From Pirellulales bacterium (GTDB taxonomy: Bacteria > Planctomycetota > Planctomycetia > Pirellulales > PALSA-1355), in contig JALHMI010000013.1 in assembly GCA_022844125.1 (NCBI GenBank), positions 124,001 to 188,000 on the forward strand: a stretch of DNA of 64,000 bases, written 5' to 3'. The position numbers and the translations under genes were made by a program. Positions 9,747 to 20,054 of this stretch are shown one piece after another. Each line of letters begins with the position of its first letter. Position 1 is the first letter of the stretch. Under the pieces are notes generated by a model that had not been told where the DNA came from, did no database searches, and saw nothing but the letters and a program-made list of their open reading frames with translations.

Positions 9747-9779
9747 AAAAAAAGAGGGGCTCCCCAGCGGGAGCCCCTC
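9747..9779 (-). terminator. Intrinsic terminator of the 247-aa PEP-CTERM gene
   Basis: GAGGGGCTCCC at 9754-9764 pairs perfectly with GGGAGCCCCTC at 9769-9779 around a CAGC loop. On the minus strand it is followed by seven T (9747-9753). The T run directly touches the ribosome-binding site of the next PEP-CTERM gene, so the two genes are separate units packed back to back. Confidence 0.85.
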
Positions 9780-9815
9780 GTAGAAAGTCACAGCCGATTT
9801 CGAGGTCGCAAGAGC

Positions 9816-10559
9816 CTACCGCGTTCGACGGCGATACCCGAAGAACAGTGCCGCTGCGCCAAAGGCGGCCAGCACCATGCTCGACGGTTCTGGGACGAGC
9901 ACGCCCGCGATGTTGCCGGTGCCCGAGGCGTCGAAGCCGGTGAGGAACCCGCCCGCGGAAGTCACGTTGCTCAGATTCGCACTCGAAAGCACGATCGTGA
10001 TTTCCTCATTCGGGTCAAAGGCCAGGGCGAACGGCAGATCCTGGGCGAATAGCGAGCTTGCCAGACCGGCGAGCGTAATCGAGATTTGCGATCCCGTGTA
10101 GAAGAATTGCATGGTGTCGATCTGCAGAGCCAAACCCCAGCCGGGCGTTTGATTTTCGGTCAAGAGGTCGATTCCGAAAGCATCACCGTTGCCCGCGCTG
10201 ACGACGGCGCCGCCACCCGCGGGAATGTTCAGTACGTCCTTGATATAGATGTCGGCGAAGACATTGGTGTTCTGCGAGCCGACGAGGTTGCCGTCGATGT
10301 AGAACTCCAGCAAGCTCAGCGGGTCGGATTGGGCGGGGCTGCCGATTCCTACGGTGTTATGCACGCCGGCATCGAAGATGTTCGTGCCGTCATATTGCAG
10401 ATCGAGACCCGAAATCTGAATTTCGAGCGTGCTGGCCTGCGCGGAAGAGGCGGCGAGCAAAGCCATCGCCAGCAGGGCGACAGGCAGGAGACGCCGTTCA
10501 GGACGGCCGGTATTGCGCAGCGCTACACGCTGCGAAGCAAGACTGCGTTGCGGATGCAT
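9816..10559 (-). CDS. PEP-CTERM exported protein, 247 aa
   Basis: An exported protein with an N-terminal hydrophobic segment (LLPVALLAMALLAASSAQAS), a beta-rich low-charge body, and a C-terminal sorting tail VPEPSSMVLAAFGAAALFF followed by GYRRRTR. The ATG at 10559 is chosen because AAGGAG lies 7 bases upstream and the signal peptide follows; the frame is open further upstream to 10658. The same 11-base string AAGGAGTAGCT precedes this and the neighbouring PEP-CTERM gene. No catalytic motif seen; function unknown beyond surface display. Confidence 0.82.
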   Translation of the reverse strand: MHPQRSLASQRVALRNTGRPERRLLPVALLAMALLAASSAQASTLEIQISGLDLQYDGTNIFDAGVHNTVGIGSPAQSDPLSLLEFYIDGNLVGSQNTNVFADIYIKDVLNIPAGGGAVVSAGNGDAFGIDLLTENQTPGWGLALQIDTMQFFYTGSQISITLAGLASSLFAQDLPFALAFDPNEEITIVLSSANLSNVTSAGGFLTGFDASGTGNIAGVLVPEPSSMVLAAFGAAALFFGYRRRTR

Positions 10560-10955
10560 GAAGCTACTCCTTGGGTGTTGCGGGCGTTTTGTGCACGCGA
10601 TTGCATCAAGGCATTGCAGGGGGCTGAACCTGGAGATCGACCGGCTGCTGCGCGCCAATCACCAGAGCTGTTTGCGGATGAGAGTGCTCCGCTGTCGCCA
10701 CATGCACCTAGATGAGTGAGCAAATTACCCCGACGAGGCGGGAAAACTTGGCTCACTTAGCGTGCATTAGCGTTTCCGAAGAGGTTCTTAGACCAGGGCG
10801 ACAGCACTACGTTAATTTGGAGCCGGCAAATAATCAAGCATTATGAGAAAAAAATACCCATATTCCTTAACTCGGATAACCCCGAAGATCGCTCCGCCGC
10901 CCAGACCCGCGGCATCGGACGCGAATTCCCCCGGGAAATCCAGACCATGGCCGTC
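10560..10955. other. Gene-free stretch upstream of the PEP-CTERM gene
   Basis: About 400 bases without a convincing gene. The part from about 10800 to 10870 is markedly AT-rich for this genome, with a run of seven A, and probably contains the promoter for the minus-strand PEP-CTERM gene. No -35/-10 pair is convincing enough to place. Confidence 0.5.
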
Positions 10956-12020
10956 CTAAGGAGCGCTATCGAGGCTCTTCAGGAACTCGACCAGCAGGGC
11001 ATTTACCTCGGCGGGACGCTCCTGTTGGACCCAGTGCCCGGTGTTTGGGATCAGCCTGACACCCTGCAGGCCTGGCACCGCCGTCTTCATGCCAGCGGTT
11101 AGCCCGTCGGCCGTCGCCCCACGGATCACGACGTCCTTATCACCCGCGATGAACAGAACCGGCGCCGTGATCTTGGCTCCGGCGAGCTGCGGGGTGGTCT
11201 CCCAGTTGCGATGGAAGTTGCGGTAGTAATTGATGCCGCCGCGAAAGCCGGCCTCTTTGAACTCGCCCACGACATAGTCGAGATCTTCCTGAGTGAGCCA
11301 ATCGGGCAGCCCCTTGGGTGCTCCGAGTCGCGGGATCCAGCCACCCGCCGCGCGCTTGGGATCGGTCACTTCGGGCTTCTCGCGGGGTGAATCAGGCGAT
11401 AGATACAAGCGGCTGAGAATGGCGCGCGGATCGGCGTCGAACTCTTTTTCGGCGATGCCCGGCTCTTGAAAGTAGAGGATGTAGAAGAAGTTGTCGCCGA
11501 AGGCGGCCTTCAGGCTTTGCACAAGCGACTGCGGCGGACGACCGCTGTACGGGACACTCATGGCGACCAGAGCGCGGAAGCGATCGGGATACAGCAGCAT
11601 GGCGTGCCAGGCGACGATCGCCCCCCAGTCGTGGCCGACCAGGATGGCCTGCTTTTCACCAAGTGCGTCGACGATGCCCACCAGGTCGGCGGTGAGGTGC
11701 TGGATGTCGTAATCTTCGACCGCCTCGGGTTTTTCGCTCTTGCCATAGCCCCGCATGTCGGGCGCCACCGCGTGAAAGCCGGCCGCTGCCACCGCGGGGA
11801 GCTGATGCCGCCAAGAGTACCAGGACTCGGGCCAGCCGTGGACGAAGATCACGAGCGGCCCGGAGCCGGCCTCGGCGATGCGCAGTTTGATTCCGTTGGA
11901 TTCAATGATTCGCATCGTGGGCTCCGAGGATTGGGCGTGAGCGGGCCTGGTCATCGCAAATGCGGCCAACAAGGCGAGGGCGACTGCCAGGCCGCTGGAT
12001 TTGACGCGTGCGGTTAGCAT
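10956..12020 (-). CDS. Exported alpha/beta hydrolase, epoxide-hydrolase-like
   Basis: A 354-residue alpha/beta hydrolase. The oxyanion-hole motif HGWPESWYSW, the nucleophile aspartate in LVGHDWGAIVAWH, the RGYGKSEKP turn and the late histidine in NTGHWVQQE are arranged as in soluble epoxide hydrolases. An Asp rather than Ser nucleophile points to an epoxide or haloalkane substrate. A cleavable signal (LAVALALLAAFAMT, then RPAHAQ) precedes the catalytic domain, so it works outside the cytoplasm. The ATG at 12020 has GGAG 6 bases upstream. Monocistronic by layout. Confidence 0.85.
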   Translation of the reverse strand: MLTARVKSSGLAVALALLAAFAMTRPAHAQSSEPTMRIIESNGIKLRIAEAGSGPLVIFVHGWPESWYSWRHQLPAVAAAGFHAVAPDMRGYGKSEKPEAVEDYDIQHLTADLVGIVDALGEKQAILVGHDWGAIVAWHAMLLYPDRFRALVAMSVPYSGRPPQSLVQSLKAAFGDNFFYILYFQEPGIAEKEFDADPRAILSRLYLSPDSPREKPEVTDPKRAAGGWIPRLGAPKGLPDWLTQEDLDYVVGEFKEAGFRGGINYYRNFHRNWETTPQLAGAKITAPVLFIAGDKDVVIRGATADGLTAGMKTAVPGLQGVRLIPNTGHWVQQERPAEVNALLVEFLKSLDSAP

Positions 12021-12292
12021 TGGTTCTCCGACGTGCATGACCTCGATACCGAAACACCTCCGTCGCAGTGTATCCCCACGGCCAGCTTGTCTCAACAACG
12101 ACAGCAGGCCCGCCGACAAATACGCCCGCGCGCGAGTTGCCTCGTCCAAACACAAGGCAAAAGCGGCCCTCGCCCCTTGTCACGGGCCGCGCTGCGGGGG
12201 CACAATGTGCCTCTTGTCCGTGAACCAACCAGATTGCGACGGACCATCGGACTCGCTCGCATCCTCAGAATATTCCAGCCCCCGAAGGTGTC

Positions 12293-13306
12293 ATGGCTCA
12301 GAACGCGCAGGTAACGCTCAGTGGTTTCGGTGACGAAGCGGCCAATCAGAAGACGGCCGTGCAGCAGTTTGCCGCGTTCGCGGCGATCGGTCTGCAGTAT
12401 TACAGCCTGCGGTTCATCGACGCCGGCGACGGCATCAAGAACGTGATGAAGCTGAGCAAGGCGGAGATCCAGACGATCCGTCACCTGGAGAATGAGTACG
12501 GGCTGAACGTGGCCTCGATAGGTTCGCCGATCGGCAAGGTCAAACTGCTCGACATCGACGATGGGACGAAGAACGCCTACGTACCGTTCAAAAAGTACCT
12601 CGACAAAGAAGTGAAGAAAGCCTGCGACCTGGCCCATGCGTTCGAGACCAAGCTGGTCCGCGGTTTTTCGTTCTATCACCCCAAGGGGACCGACCCCTGG
12701 AAACACGTGCCGCAGGTGGTCGACCAACTGGGGCAGATCGCCGAGATGTGCCTGCGGAGTGATCTGACCTTCGGCGTCGAACTCGAGGCGAACCTGGTGG
12801 GGCAGAACGGCGAAATCCTGGCAGACATCCACCGCCAGGTGAAAAACTCGGCACTCGTGTTGATCTTCGACGCCGGGAATCTCACCTGCCAGGGCTACAC
12901 CGCCGCCGAGGTGCTCGAGCAGTTCCGGCTCATGAAGGCGGGGCTCGGCTGGATGCACATCAAGGACTATCGCCATCCCGAGGCCAGCAAGCGGCAGGCT
13001 CATATCGACGAAGAGACGCTGAAGCACTTTGTGCCGGCGGACATTGGGGACAGTGGTCACGAGATGATTTTCAAGGAACTGCGCGAGATGCTGCCCAAGC
13101 TCGACGCCAAGCTTCGCCGTCGTGGGATCCCGGGCTTCATCATGGACCTGGAACCGCACGTGAAGGCGGGCGGTCAGTACGGCGGGTTCAGCGGTCCCGA
13201 CGGCCTGGGCGTCGCCCTGCGATCGCTCTGCCGGGTGCTCGACTTCTCGAAGATCGACTACCACATCCGCGACTTCGACGACATCGTGGCCGACCGGGGC
13301 TTTTAG
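12293..13306 (+). CDS. Xylose-isomerase-like TIM barrel protein (sugar isomerase/epimerase family)
   Basis: A 337-residue AP endonuclease 2/xylose-isomerase-like TIM barrel. Metal-ligand-type residues sit at strand ends: FGVELEAN, LIFDAGNLTC, GWMHIKDYRHPE and the terminal MDLEPHVKAGG. No signal peptide, so cytoplasmic. Members isomerise or epimerise sugars, inosose or hydroxypyruvate-type substrates, often next to Gfo/Idh enzymes; here the nearest one is about 3.5 kb away, so no pathway is assigned. It ends 13 bases before the convergent FHA gene. Confidence 0.82.
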   Translation: MAQNAQVTLSGFGDEAANQKTAVQQFAAFAAIGLQYYSLRFIDAGDGIKNVMKLSKAEIQTIRHLENEYGLNVASIGSPIGKVKLLDIDDGTKNAYVPFKKYLDKEVKKACDLAHAFETKLVRGFSFYHPKGTDPWKHVPQVVDQLGQIAEMCLRSDLTFGVELEANLVGQNGEILADIHRQVKNSALVLIFDAGNLTCQGYTAAEVLEQFRLMKAGLGWMHIKDYRHPEASKRQAHIDEETLKHFVPADIGDSGHEMIFKELREMLPKLDAKLRRRGIPGFIMDLEPHVKAGGQYGGFSGPDGLGVALRSLCRVLDFSKIDYHIRDFDDIVADRGF

Positions 13307-13319
13307 CACACCCCCAGGA

Positions 13320-16283
13320 CTACTCGGTGGCGGCGGATTCGCCAGCGCGTTCTTGCTCAGCGGCGGCGATTTCAGCTTCGGCCTCTTTGCGAATGGCTGC
13401 GATCTCGGCGTCGACTTCTTCGAGCATCGCCCGCAGGCCGCCTTTGCGACGGCGACGGATTGTGGCGACGACTTTGTTGGCGGCCCAGATGCTGGAGCCC
13501 ATCCAATAGATGCCGATGACCAGGACCAGAATGCCGGCCAATCGGATCACGGCATTTCCGGTCATGTAGAGCACAAAGAACGCGACGGCGAGGCAGGCAG
13601 CGCTGATTGCCAGCGTGACGTAGGCCTGGTCGAGCGAGCGCCGCTGACCGTGGGTGTCGATGGCGCTGCGTGCATGACTTAGGCCGATCTCGCGCAGAAC
13701 GTTCATGCTGGTCTTTTCCTCGGGAGCCTTACGGCGGGCAATCTCCATCGGCGCCGTCGCCACGTCGACCACCTGCATCGAAGGAACGACACCGACGGGC
13801 TCTGCGGACTCGGCCGGCGGCGCCGGCTGTTCGTCACACTTGCGCCGCTTGGGAAGCGTCCGCTCCACGACCGGCGGAGTGGTCGGCTGTCCACCGCGCA
13901 GGCGGTCCATGAACGCCGCGATGTGCGACTCCATCGAATCGTCGTCTTCGGCGGGCGGACGACTGCGCAGCGTCTCGGCCGATGGGACACGCTCGGTCTC
14001 TGCTTCGCTGGGAAATATCCGTTGGCCGCTGCGGCGCTCGGGCGAAAACTCGCTGAACGCTGACTCCTGCTCGCCTCGTGGTTCGAATGCCGGCGACGGT
14101 GAACGCAGGGGGGTTCGGCGAGCTCGTGACTCGAGCTCCTCGCGCTCGGCATCGAGCTGGTCGCGGGCTTCGGCCAGTTCACGGGCGTCGGCGTCCAGGC
14201 GGTCTGCCGCCCGCAGTCTTTCGTGAGCGAAACTCTCGCGTTCCTGCCGCAAGGCCTCGCGTTCAGCGCTCAGCTCCTCTCGCTCGCGCCGGAGTTCGGC
14301 TTCGGCAGCCAGAACAGCGTCTCGTTGCGCGGCATGGGCGGCCACTTGTGCCGGATCCGGTTCCAGCGGGGCCTGTGGTTGTTCCGCCAGGACCGCTTCC
14401 CGTTGGGCGAGGTCTGCTGTCCGCGCGTGAAGTTCAACCTGCGACTGTTCGAGCTGGGCCAGCGTCCGCTCATGTTGGGCGAGGGCCTGCTGGTGCTGTT
14501 CCATGGCTTTCTGATGCTGCTCGGCGAGCGCGGCTTGGGCAGACTCACGGGCCACGAGTTCGGCTTCGCGCTGGGCGAGTTGCTGGTACTGGGCAGCTTG
14601 CTGGGCGTCGAACTCGTTTTGTCGCGCGGCGAGGGCCTGGGCGAACTCCTGCTCGGCGGTTTCTCGCGAGATGGATTGCTGCAGGGCGATCTCATTCGCC
14701 TGCTGGATCGCAGCCTGTGCTTGGGCCAATTCCTCGGTGCGTGTCGCGAGCTCTTGCCGCAGCAATTGCAACTCGGCCTGCAGGTCGTCGGATGGCTCGG
14801 CCACGACGGTGTCCGTGCTGGACGGGGTCGCCTGCAGCCGCTCTGCCAGTTCCAGCTCGCGTGCCGAAAGCTCTGCTGCCAAACGTTCCAGCTCGGCGGT
14901 TCGCTCGCCGAGTCGCTGCTCTTCCGACTCGTGCAGCGCGGCGATCGCTTGTCGGGCGGCGACCAGTTCGGCTTCGTAGTCGGCCAGACGCGAGCTGTGT
15001 GAGTCGAGTTCCTCGCGGCCTGCCGCGAGCGCCTCGTTCTCGGTCGCGATTCGTGCGCGCGCCGCGGCAAACTCGGCTTGCGAGGCCTGAAGTTCCTGAT
15101 GGGCGGCGGTCAGTTCGTGATTAGTCGCCAGGCGCTGCGATTCGAGGGCCACGCGGAGGCCAGCCAGCTCCTCTTCCGCCTGGCGAACCGCGACTTCCGC
15201 GGCGGCCAGTTCTGTTTCGCGCGCGTCGAGTTCGGTGGTTCGGGCGTCGAGTTCCGCGGCCCGCCTGTCGAGCTCGGATTGACGCTTCGCCAGCGCATCG
15301 CTGCTGGCGGCAAGCTGGGTTAGCTCCACCTGCCGCAGATTCAGAGCCTCGGCCGCCGCGGTGAGCTCCGCTTCTCGACTGGCCGTGTCGCGGGTCCAAG
15401 TTTCGCGGACCTGCTGATGGGCGAGTAGGGCGTCGGCGTGAGCAGCCTCGCGCTGCGAGAGCTCGCGCCGCTGGGCTTCGTGTTCCTCATGCCAGGCTTG
15501 GCGCTCGGTCTCCAGCTCAGTGCGGCGGAAGTCGAGTGAGGTTAACTCCGTGGCCAACTGGCTTTGCCGGCCGTCGAGTTCCGCTTGCAGCCGCTGGAGC
15601 GTCGATTCCCAGGACTGATTCTGCTCCTTGACGCTATCGAGTCGCTCGCGAAGCTGAGCCGCCTCGGCCGCTTGCTGTTCAGCAATCGGCGCGGCTTGCT
15701 CGAAGCGATCGATCTGGTCGCGAAGCTTACGCACCTCGCCCACGAGTTTCCGCACGCGTGAGCGCCAGTGACGGGGACGCTTTGCGGTTTGGGGCTGAGC
15801 AGGTTGCGACCGAGCTTCAAACGGTTGGGTCGCCAACGGTGCGATGAGGCGCGTGGCGGCGCTTAGCTTCGAAGGCTGACTACCGGCCGGTCGGCGGTCA
15901 AGAACGACCGTGCGACCGGCGTCGAAAGGGTCCACGGGGGGGCCCTCCGATGGCAAGACCTCGAACTCGATCGGTCCGATCGTAATCAAGTCGCCTGCTT
16001 CCAGCACGGCGTCGCTCACGATCTCCCCGTTCACACGGATGCCAGCGGCCCAGGACCGGAGAACGGTACCGCCGGGCCCTCGGAGCAGCAGGCAGTGGAC
16101 GGGCCGCACGCCGCGAGCCCGCAGCCGGAGCGTGCAGTTGGTGCCAGAGCCGATCGAGCACTTGCGGTTCGAAAGGCGGACGACCTGACCATCGCGGGCG
16201 GTGCCCACAATCCTGAGCAGCAAATCGGCGGGAGGCGTGCCGAGCACCGACACGGTCGGTTCCATGCTAGCGAGCAGTACCAT
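13320..16283 (-). CDS. FHA-domain, coiled-coil, membrane-anchored protein (987 aa)
   Basis: Residues about 20-115 form a forkhead-associated domain (CSIGSGTNCTLRL, RPVHCLL and the INGEIV-like loop read as RVNGEIV), which normally binds phosphothreonine peptides. Residues about 190-750 are almost continuous coiled coil, rich in Glu, Gln, Ala and Leu. A disordered region with basic and proline patches follows. Two hydrophobic helices lie near residues 887-908 and 914-936, then a short Glu-rich helix. The ATG at 16283 has GGAAG 8 bases upstream. No kinase lies next to it. A scaffold that reads Ser/Thr phosphorylation at the membrane is a reasonable inference; the partner is unknown. Confidence 0.85.
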   Translation of the reverse strand: MVLLASMEPTVSVLGTPPADLLLRIVGTARDGQVVRLSNRKCSIGSGTNCTLRLRARGVRPVHCLLLRGPGGTVLRSWAAGIRVNGEIVSDAVLEAGDLITIGPIEFEVLPSEGPPVDPFDAGRTVVLDRRPAGSQPSKLSAATRLIAPLATQPFEARSQPAQPQTAKRPRHWRSRVRKLVGEVRKLRDQIDRFEQAAPIAEQQAAEAAQLRERLDSVKEQNQSWESTLQRLQAELDGRQSQLATELTSLDFRRTELETERQAWHEEHEAQRRELSQREAAHADALLAHQQVRETWTRDTASREAELTAAAEALNLRQVELTQLAASSDALAKRQSELDRRAAELDARTTELDARETELAAAEVAVRQAEEELAGLRVALESQRLATNHELTAAHQELQASQAEFAAARARIATENEALAAGREELDSHSSRLADYEAELVAARQAIAALHESEEQRLGERTAELERLAAELSARELELAERLQATPSSTDTVVAEPSDDLQAELQLLRQELATRTEELAQAQAAIQQANEIALQQSISRETAEQEFAQALAARQNEFDAQQAAQYQQLAQREAELVARESAQAALAEQHQKAMEQHQQALAQHERTLAQLEQSQVELHARTADLAQREAVLAEQPQAPLEPDPAQVAAHAAQRDAVLAAEAELRREREELSAEREALRQERESFAHERLRAADRLDADARELAEARDQLDAEREELESRARRTPLRSPSPAFEPRGEQESAFSEFSPERRSGQRIFPSEAETERVPSAETLRSRPPAEDDDSMESHIAAFMDRLRGGQPTTPPVVERTLPKRRKCDEQPAPPAESAEPVGVVPSMQVVDVATAPMEIARRKAPEEKTSMNVLREIGLSHARSAIDTHGQRRSLDQAYVTLAISAACLAVAFFVLYMTGNAVIRLAGILVLVIGIYWMGSSIWAANKVVATIRRRRKGGLRAMLEEVDAEIAAIRKEAEAEIAAAEQERAGESAATE

Positions 16284-16918
16284 GATTCAGCTTCCGATGG
16301 CGAGCGACGTTTAGGGGCTGGGGACGCGGGGGCGCCCTCAACTGCTACCTTACGTCGTGAGGCCGTGGTGGGGCGGAAAGAGCGTGAGCACGGCCCGGGC
16401 ACTGCCGCGGCCGGAAATCCGAATTGGAAAGAACGGCTGTATATCTGCGCGGATTCTGCCGATTATCCGGAGGGCGAAAGTGACGCAGGGAGAGAGCTGG
16501 CTCGCGGGCACTTTTGTGGACAGAACGTGACCGCACTCGACGGACGGGGGCCGTGACCCCCGTAGCCGACGGTCGCGGTCCGCGAAAGTGTCTGGCCGAG
16601 ATTCGGACGCGGACCGACCGGGCGGTAAGTCGCCGAACTGGTTGCCTGCCGCTGGCGGGCAGTCCGGAGACGGCGGAAAACACTCGACAAAAGCGTGAAC
16701 ATAACGGGGGTCGAGGCGTCTAAAAATCCATCCGGATTTTTGTGACCCTCGCCAAACTTGATGCGTACTATATTCTGGTTGCGGCAAAAATGGCGGCAAT
16801 CAGAGGCGTCGTGAAACACGACTTTTTCCAGGAACTTGCAGGGAAGTTGGCAGCGGCTTGCTGGGGCCTCAAATCCTTCGGCCGCAAGTAGACAACCGGA
16901 CATAGAGGTGAAGGACAC
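16284..16918. other. Long gene-free stretch between divergent FHA and DksA-like genes
   Basis: About 635 bases. It holds a small AT hairpin (AAAAATCC at 16722-16729 against GGATTTTT at 16734-16741), a TATATT at 16769-16774 that could be a -10 for the DksA-like gene, though without a clear -35, and a 33-codon open frame at 16790-16891 described under findings. The left 400 bases show nothing I can interpret. Confidence 0.45.
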
Positions 16919-17362
16919 ATGGCACGCAAAGACGCAATCCTCAGCATGCGGCAGATTCTCATCATGCGCCGCGACGCGCTCCGCACGGCGCTCGCCGGCG
17001 ACTTGAGTCTGCTCAAAGAACTTCGGGCACAAACGGCCGGCGACGTGGTCGATGCGGCGCTCGACTCGGCGCAGGACGAGATCAGCTCGCAACTGGCCGA
17101 AGTGGAAAGCCGCGAATTGGCCTCGATCGAGAACGCCCTCGAGCGAATGCGCGAAGGCAAGTACGGCGTGTGTGAAGGCTGTAGCTGCTCGATCCCGATG
17201 GCTCGGCTGAACGCCCTGCCGTATGCGACGCTGTGCATCGAATGCCAGCGCGAGCAAGAACGCTACGGCAGCCACGGCGGCAGCGATGCCGACTGGGGCC
17301 GCGTGCACGACAGCTCGGGCGATGGCGACATGTCGATCAACGACATCGAGATTGACGTCTAA
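16919..17362 (+). CDS. DksA/TraR-type C4 zinc-finger regulator
   Basis: A 147-residue protein with an N-terminal helical hairpin and a C4 zinc finger: CEGC at about 84-87 and CIEC at about 105-108, with the PMARLNALPYATLC linker of DksA proteins. The hairpin tip has DVVDAA, matching the DxxDxA motif with which DksA reaches the RNA polymerase active site. It lacks the usual long helical C-terminus and ends in an acidic, Gly/Ser-rich tail. GAGGTGAAGGA precedes the ATG. A role in ppGpp-linked transcription control is inferred from the family. Confidence 0.85.
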   Translation: MARKDAILSMRQILIMRRDALRTALAGDLSLLKELRAQTAGDVVDAALDSAQDEISSQLAEVESRELASIENALERMREGKYGVCEGCSCSIPMARLNALPYATLCIECQREQERYGSHGGSDADWGRVHDSSGDGDMSINDIEIDV

Positions 17363-17703
17363 GGGTCTGTAAAACGTCCGCCTTCGGTACTGCGGAACAG
17401 GACCGGGCGAACGGAAGATTAAAAGAGGCAAACAGCGCAAGTGCACTGGCAAGGCAGGCCGAGCGGCCTTTGGACCTCATGCAGGTTTGAAGTGACCGTC
17501 GGCGAGCCGCCAGTGCATTTTCGTTTGATAGAATGTTGTTCAGGCGACAGAATCGCCCTGAAAAGTCGCCGTCGGCCGATCGTGCGTTGCCAAGTGCGTC
17601 GAGGCGACTTATCGTTTAAATGCAGGCGGATGTGCGGTTGGTTGCCGGCAGCTTGGATCGCTCGACTGGCCAATTCTTGTTTACCGTCTCGTGGAGTTTC
17701 GCG
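17363..17703 (+). other. Leader region of the HtrA-type gene
   Basis: About 340 bases between the DksA-like gene and the protease. It contains TAGAAT at 17529-17534 as a possible -10, without a matching -35 at the usual distance. No hairpin terminator is evident after the DksA-like gene, so read-through cannot be excluded. Confidence 0.4.
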
Positions 17704-18834
<1,131 letters not shown>

Positions 18835-18878
18835 CCATCTCGCCTACGACGATGCGACTTATTCGGCGGCAGCTCGCA

Positions 18879-19958
18879 CTAAGCTGGTGCTGCTTCGGGC
18901 TGCTTGTCGCCGGCCGGCGGATGTGGGGCCGGCTTCGGAGCGAAGACCAATACGGTCACGGCCCCCGCCACCACGACGATCAGGCCTGCGAAGAAAAATG
19001 GATGCAGGTCGCCCCATTGGCCGGCCTGGGTCACGCTGACGAAGGTGTTCACGACCGGTGCCCCGCCGAACACCAGCGGCATAACAAAGATCGGCTTGCC
19101 GCCAAAATTGAAGGCCATGATGATGCCCAGCGCGCCGATCGCGCCCGCGGCGCCACCCGCCAGACTCCAGACCGTGCCCGTGAACGTGAATCGCCCGGGC
19201 TCCTCCCATTGAACCAGAATCAGGCAGGGAATAATCACGGCCATCAGGAAGTAAGAGATGCCCACGCAGATGAACGGCCTCAAGCGGCTGCCGGCCATCG
19301 CCATCTGGCCGCGATGCAGCGTCGGACCGTAAACACCCCAGGAAAGCGCGGTCATCGCGGTGAACAGCGTGACCATGCCCCAGCGTTGGGCCTGGGATTC
19401 ATTGGCGCCGATCACCTGCTTGTGCGGTGTTGCGCCGCCGGCGGGGGCTTCGGTGGCGGTGGCTTCTGTCGCGTGCGCCGCCGTGGGTGCGGGACCATGC
19501 TGCGGCCGGAAGATCAGTACCGTCGCGGCGCCGACAATCACCAGGATCAGGCCGGAGATGAACACCGGGTTGATCTGTTTGAACGACTTGCTCCAGTACA
19601 TCGTGAGGAAGGTGTTTACGACCGGAGCTCCGCCGAACACCAGCGGCATCACGAAGACCGGACTGCCGCGGAAGGCGAGGGCCAGGATGATCCCCAGCGC
19701 ACCCAGTGCACCCGCGGCCCCCGCAGCCAGACTCCAGATGATGCCGGTGGAGCTCCAGTGGCCGACTTCCCCCTTGAGTCGTAACGTGACGATCGGGGCG
19801 AGGACCGCGATCAGGAAGTAGGCGATGCCGACGCAGATGAACGGCTTCAGCGAGCTGCCTTCCATGCCGGCCCGGCCCACGGCGAGCACCGGGCCGTAAA
19901 CGCCCCAGCAGAACATGGCGACAAAGATCGACAGCAGCAGGGCGGCGAGGCCTTTCAT
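18879..19958 (-). CDS. Ten-helix membrane protein made of two repeated halves
   Basis: A 359-residue integral membrane protein of two homologous five-helix halves joined by an Ala/Pro-rich soluble linker with a histidine. The 16-residue string FVMPLVFGGAPVVNTF occurs in both halves, and LKPFICVGIAYFLIAV aligns with LRPFICVGISYFLMAV. The arrangement resembles drug/metabolite or glucose-uptake-type carriers, which have ten helices from two five-helix repeats, but identity this high between halves is unusual for those. The ATG at 19958 is chosen because the helix starts there. No substrate clue from neighbours. Confidence 0.75.
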   Translation of the reverse strand: MKGLAALLLSIFVAMFCWGVYGPVLAVGRAGMEGSSLKPFICVGIAYFLIAVLAPIVTLRLKGEVGHWSSTGIIWSLAAGAAGALGALGIILALAFRGSPVFVMPLVFGGAPVVNTFLTMYWSKSFKQINPVFISGLILVIVGAATVLIFRPQHGPAPTAAHATEATATEAPAGGATPHKQVIGANESQAQRWGMVTLFTAMTALSWGVYGPTLHRGQMAMAGSRLRPFICVGISYFLMAVIIPCLILVQWEEPGRFTFTGTVWSLAGGAAGAIGALGIIMAFNFGGKPIFVMPLVFGGAPVVNTFVSVTQAGQWGDLHPFFFAGLIVVVAGAVTVLVFAPKPAPHPPAGDKQPEAAPA

Positions 19959-20054
19959 GGCGGCGGATGCTCCGGAAGGGGGCGTTACCAATGGCAGGGG
20001 GCCATTATCCGCTAGCCGGGCGAAGCACGCTAGGGGAAGATTGGCCGTGCGGTT

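Noticed and set aside
12092-13309. Minus-strand frame of 405 codons opposite the TIM-barrel gene
   Set aside because: High-GC antisense frame; the plus-strand gene has conserved TIM-barrel motifs and the minus reading does not resemble any protein family.
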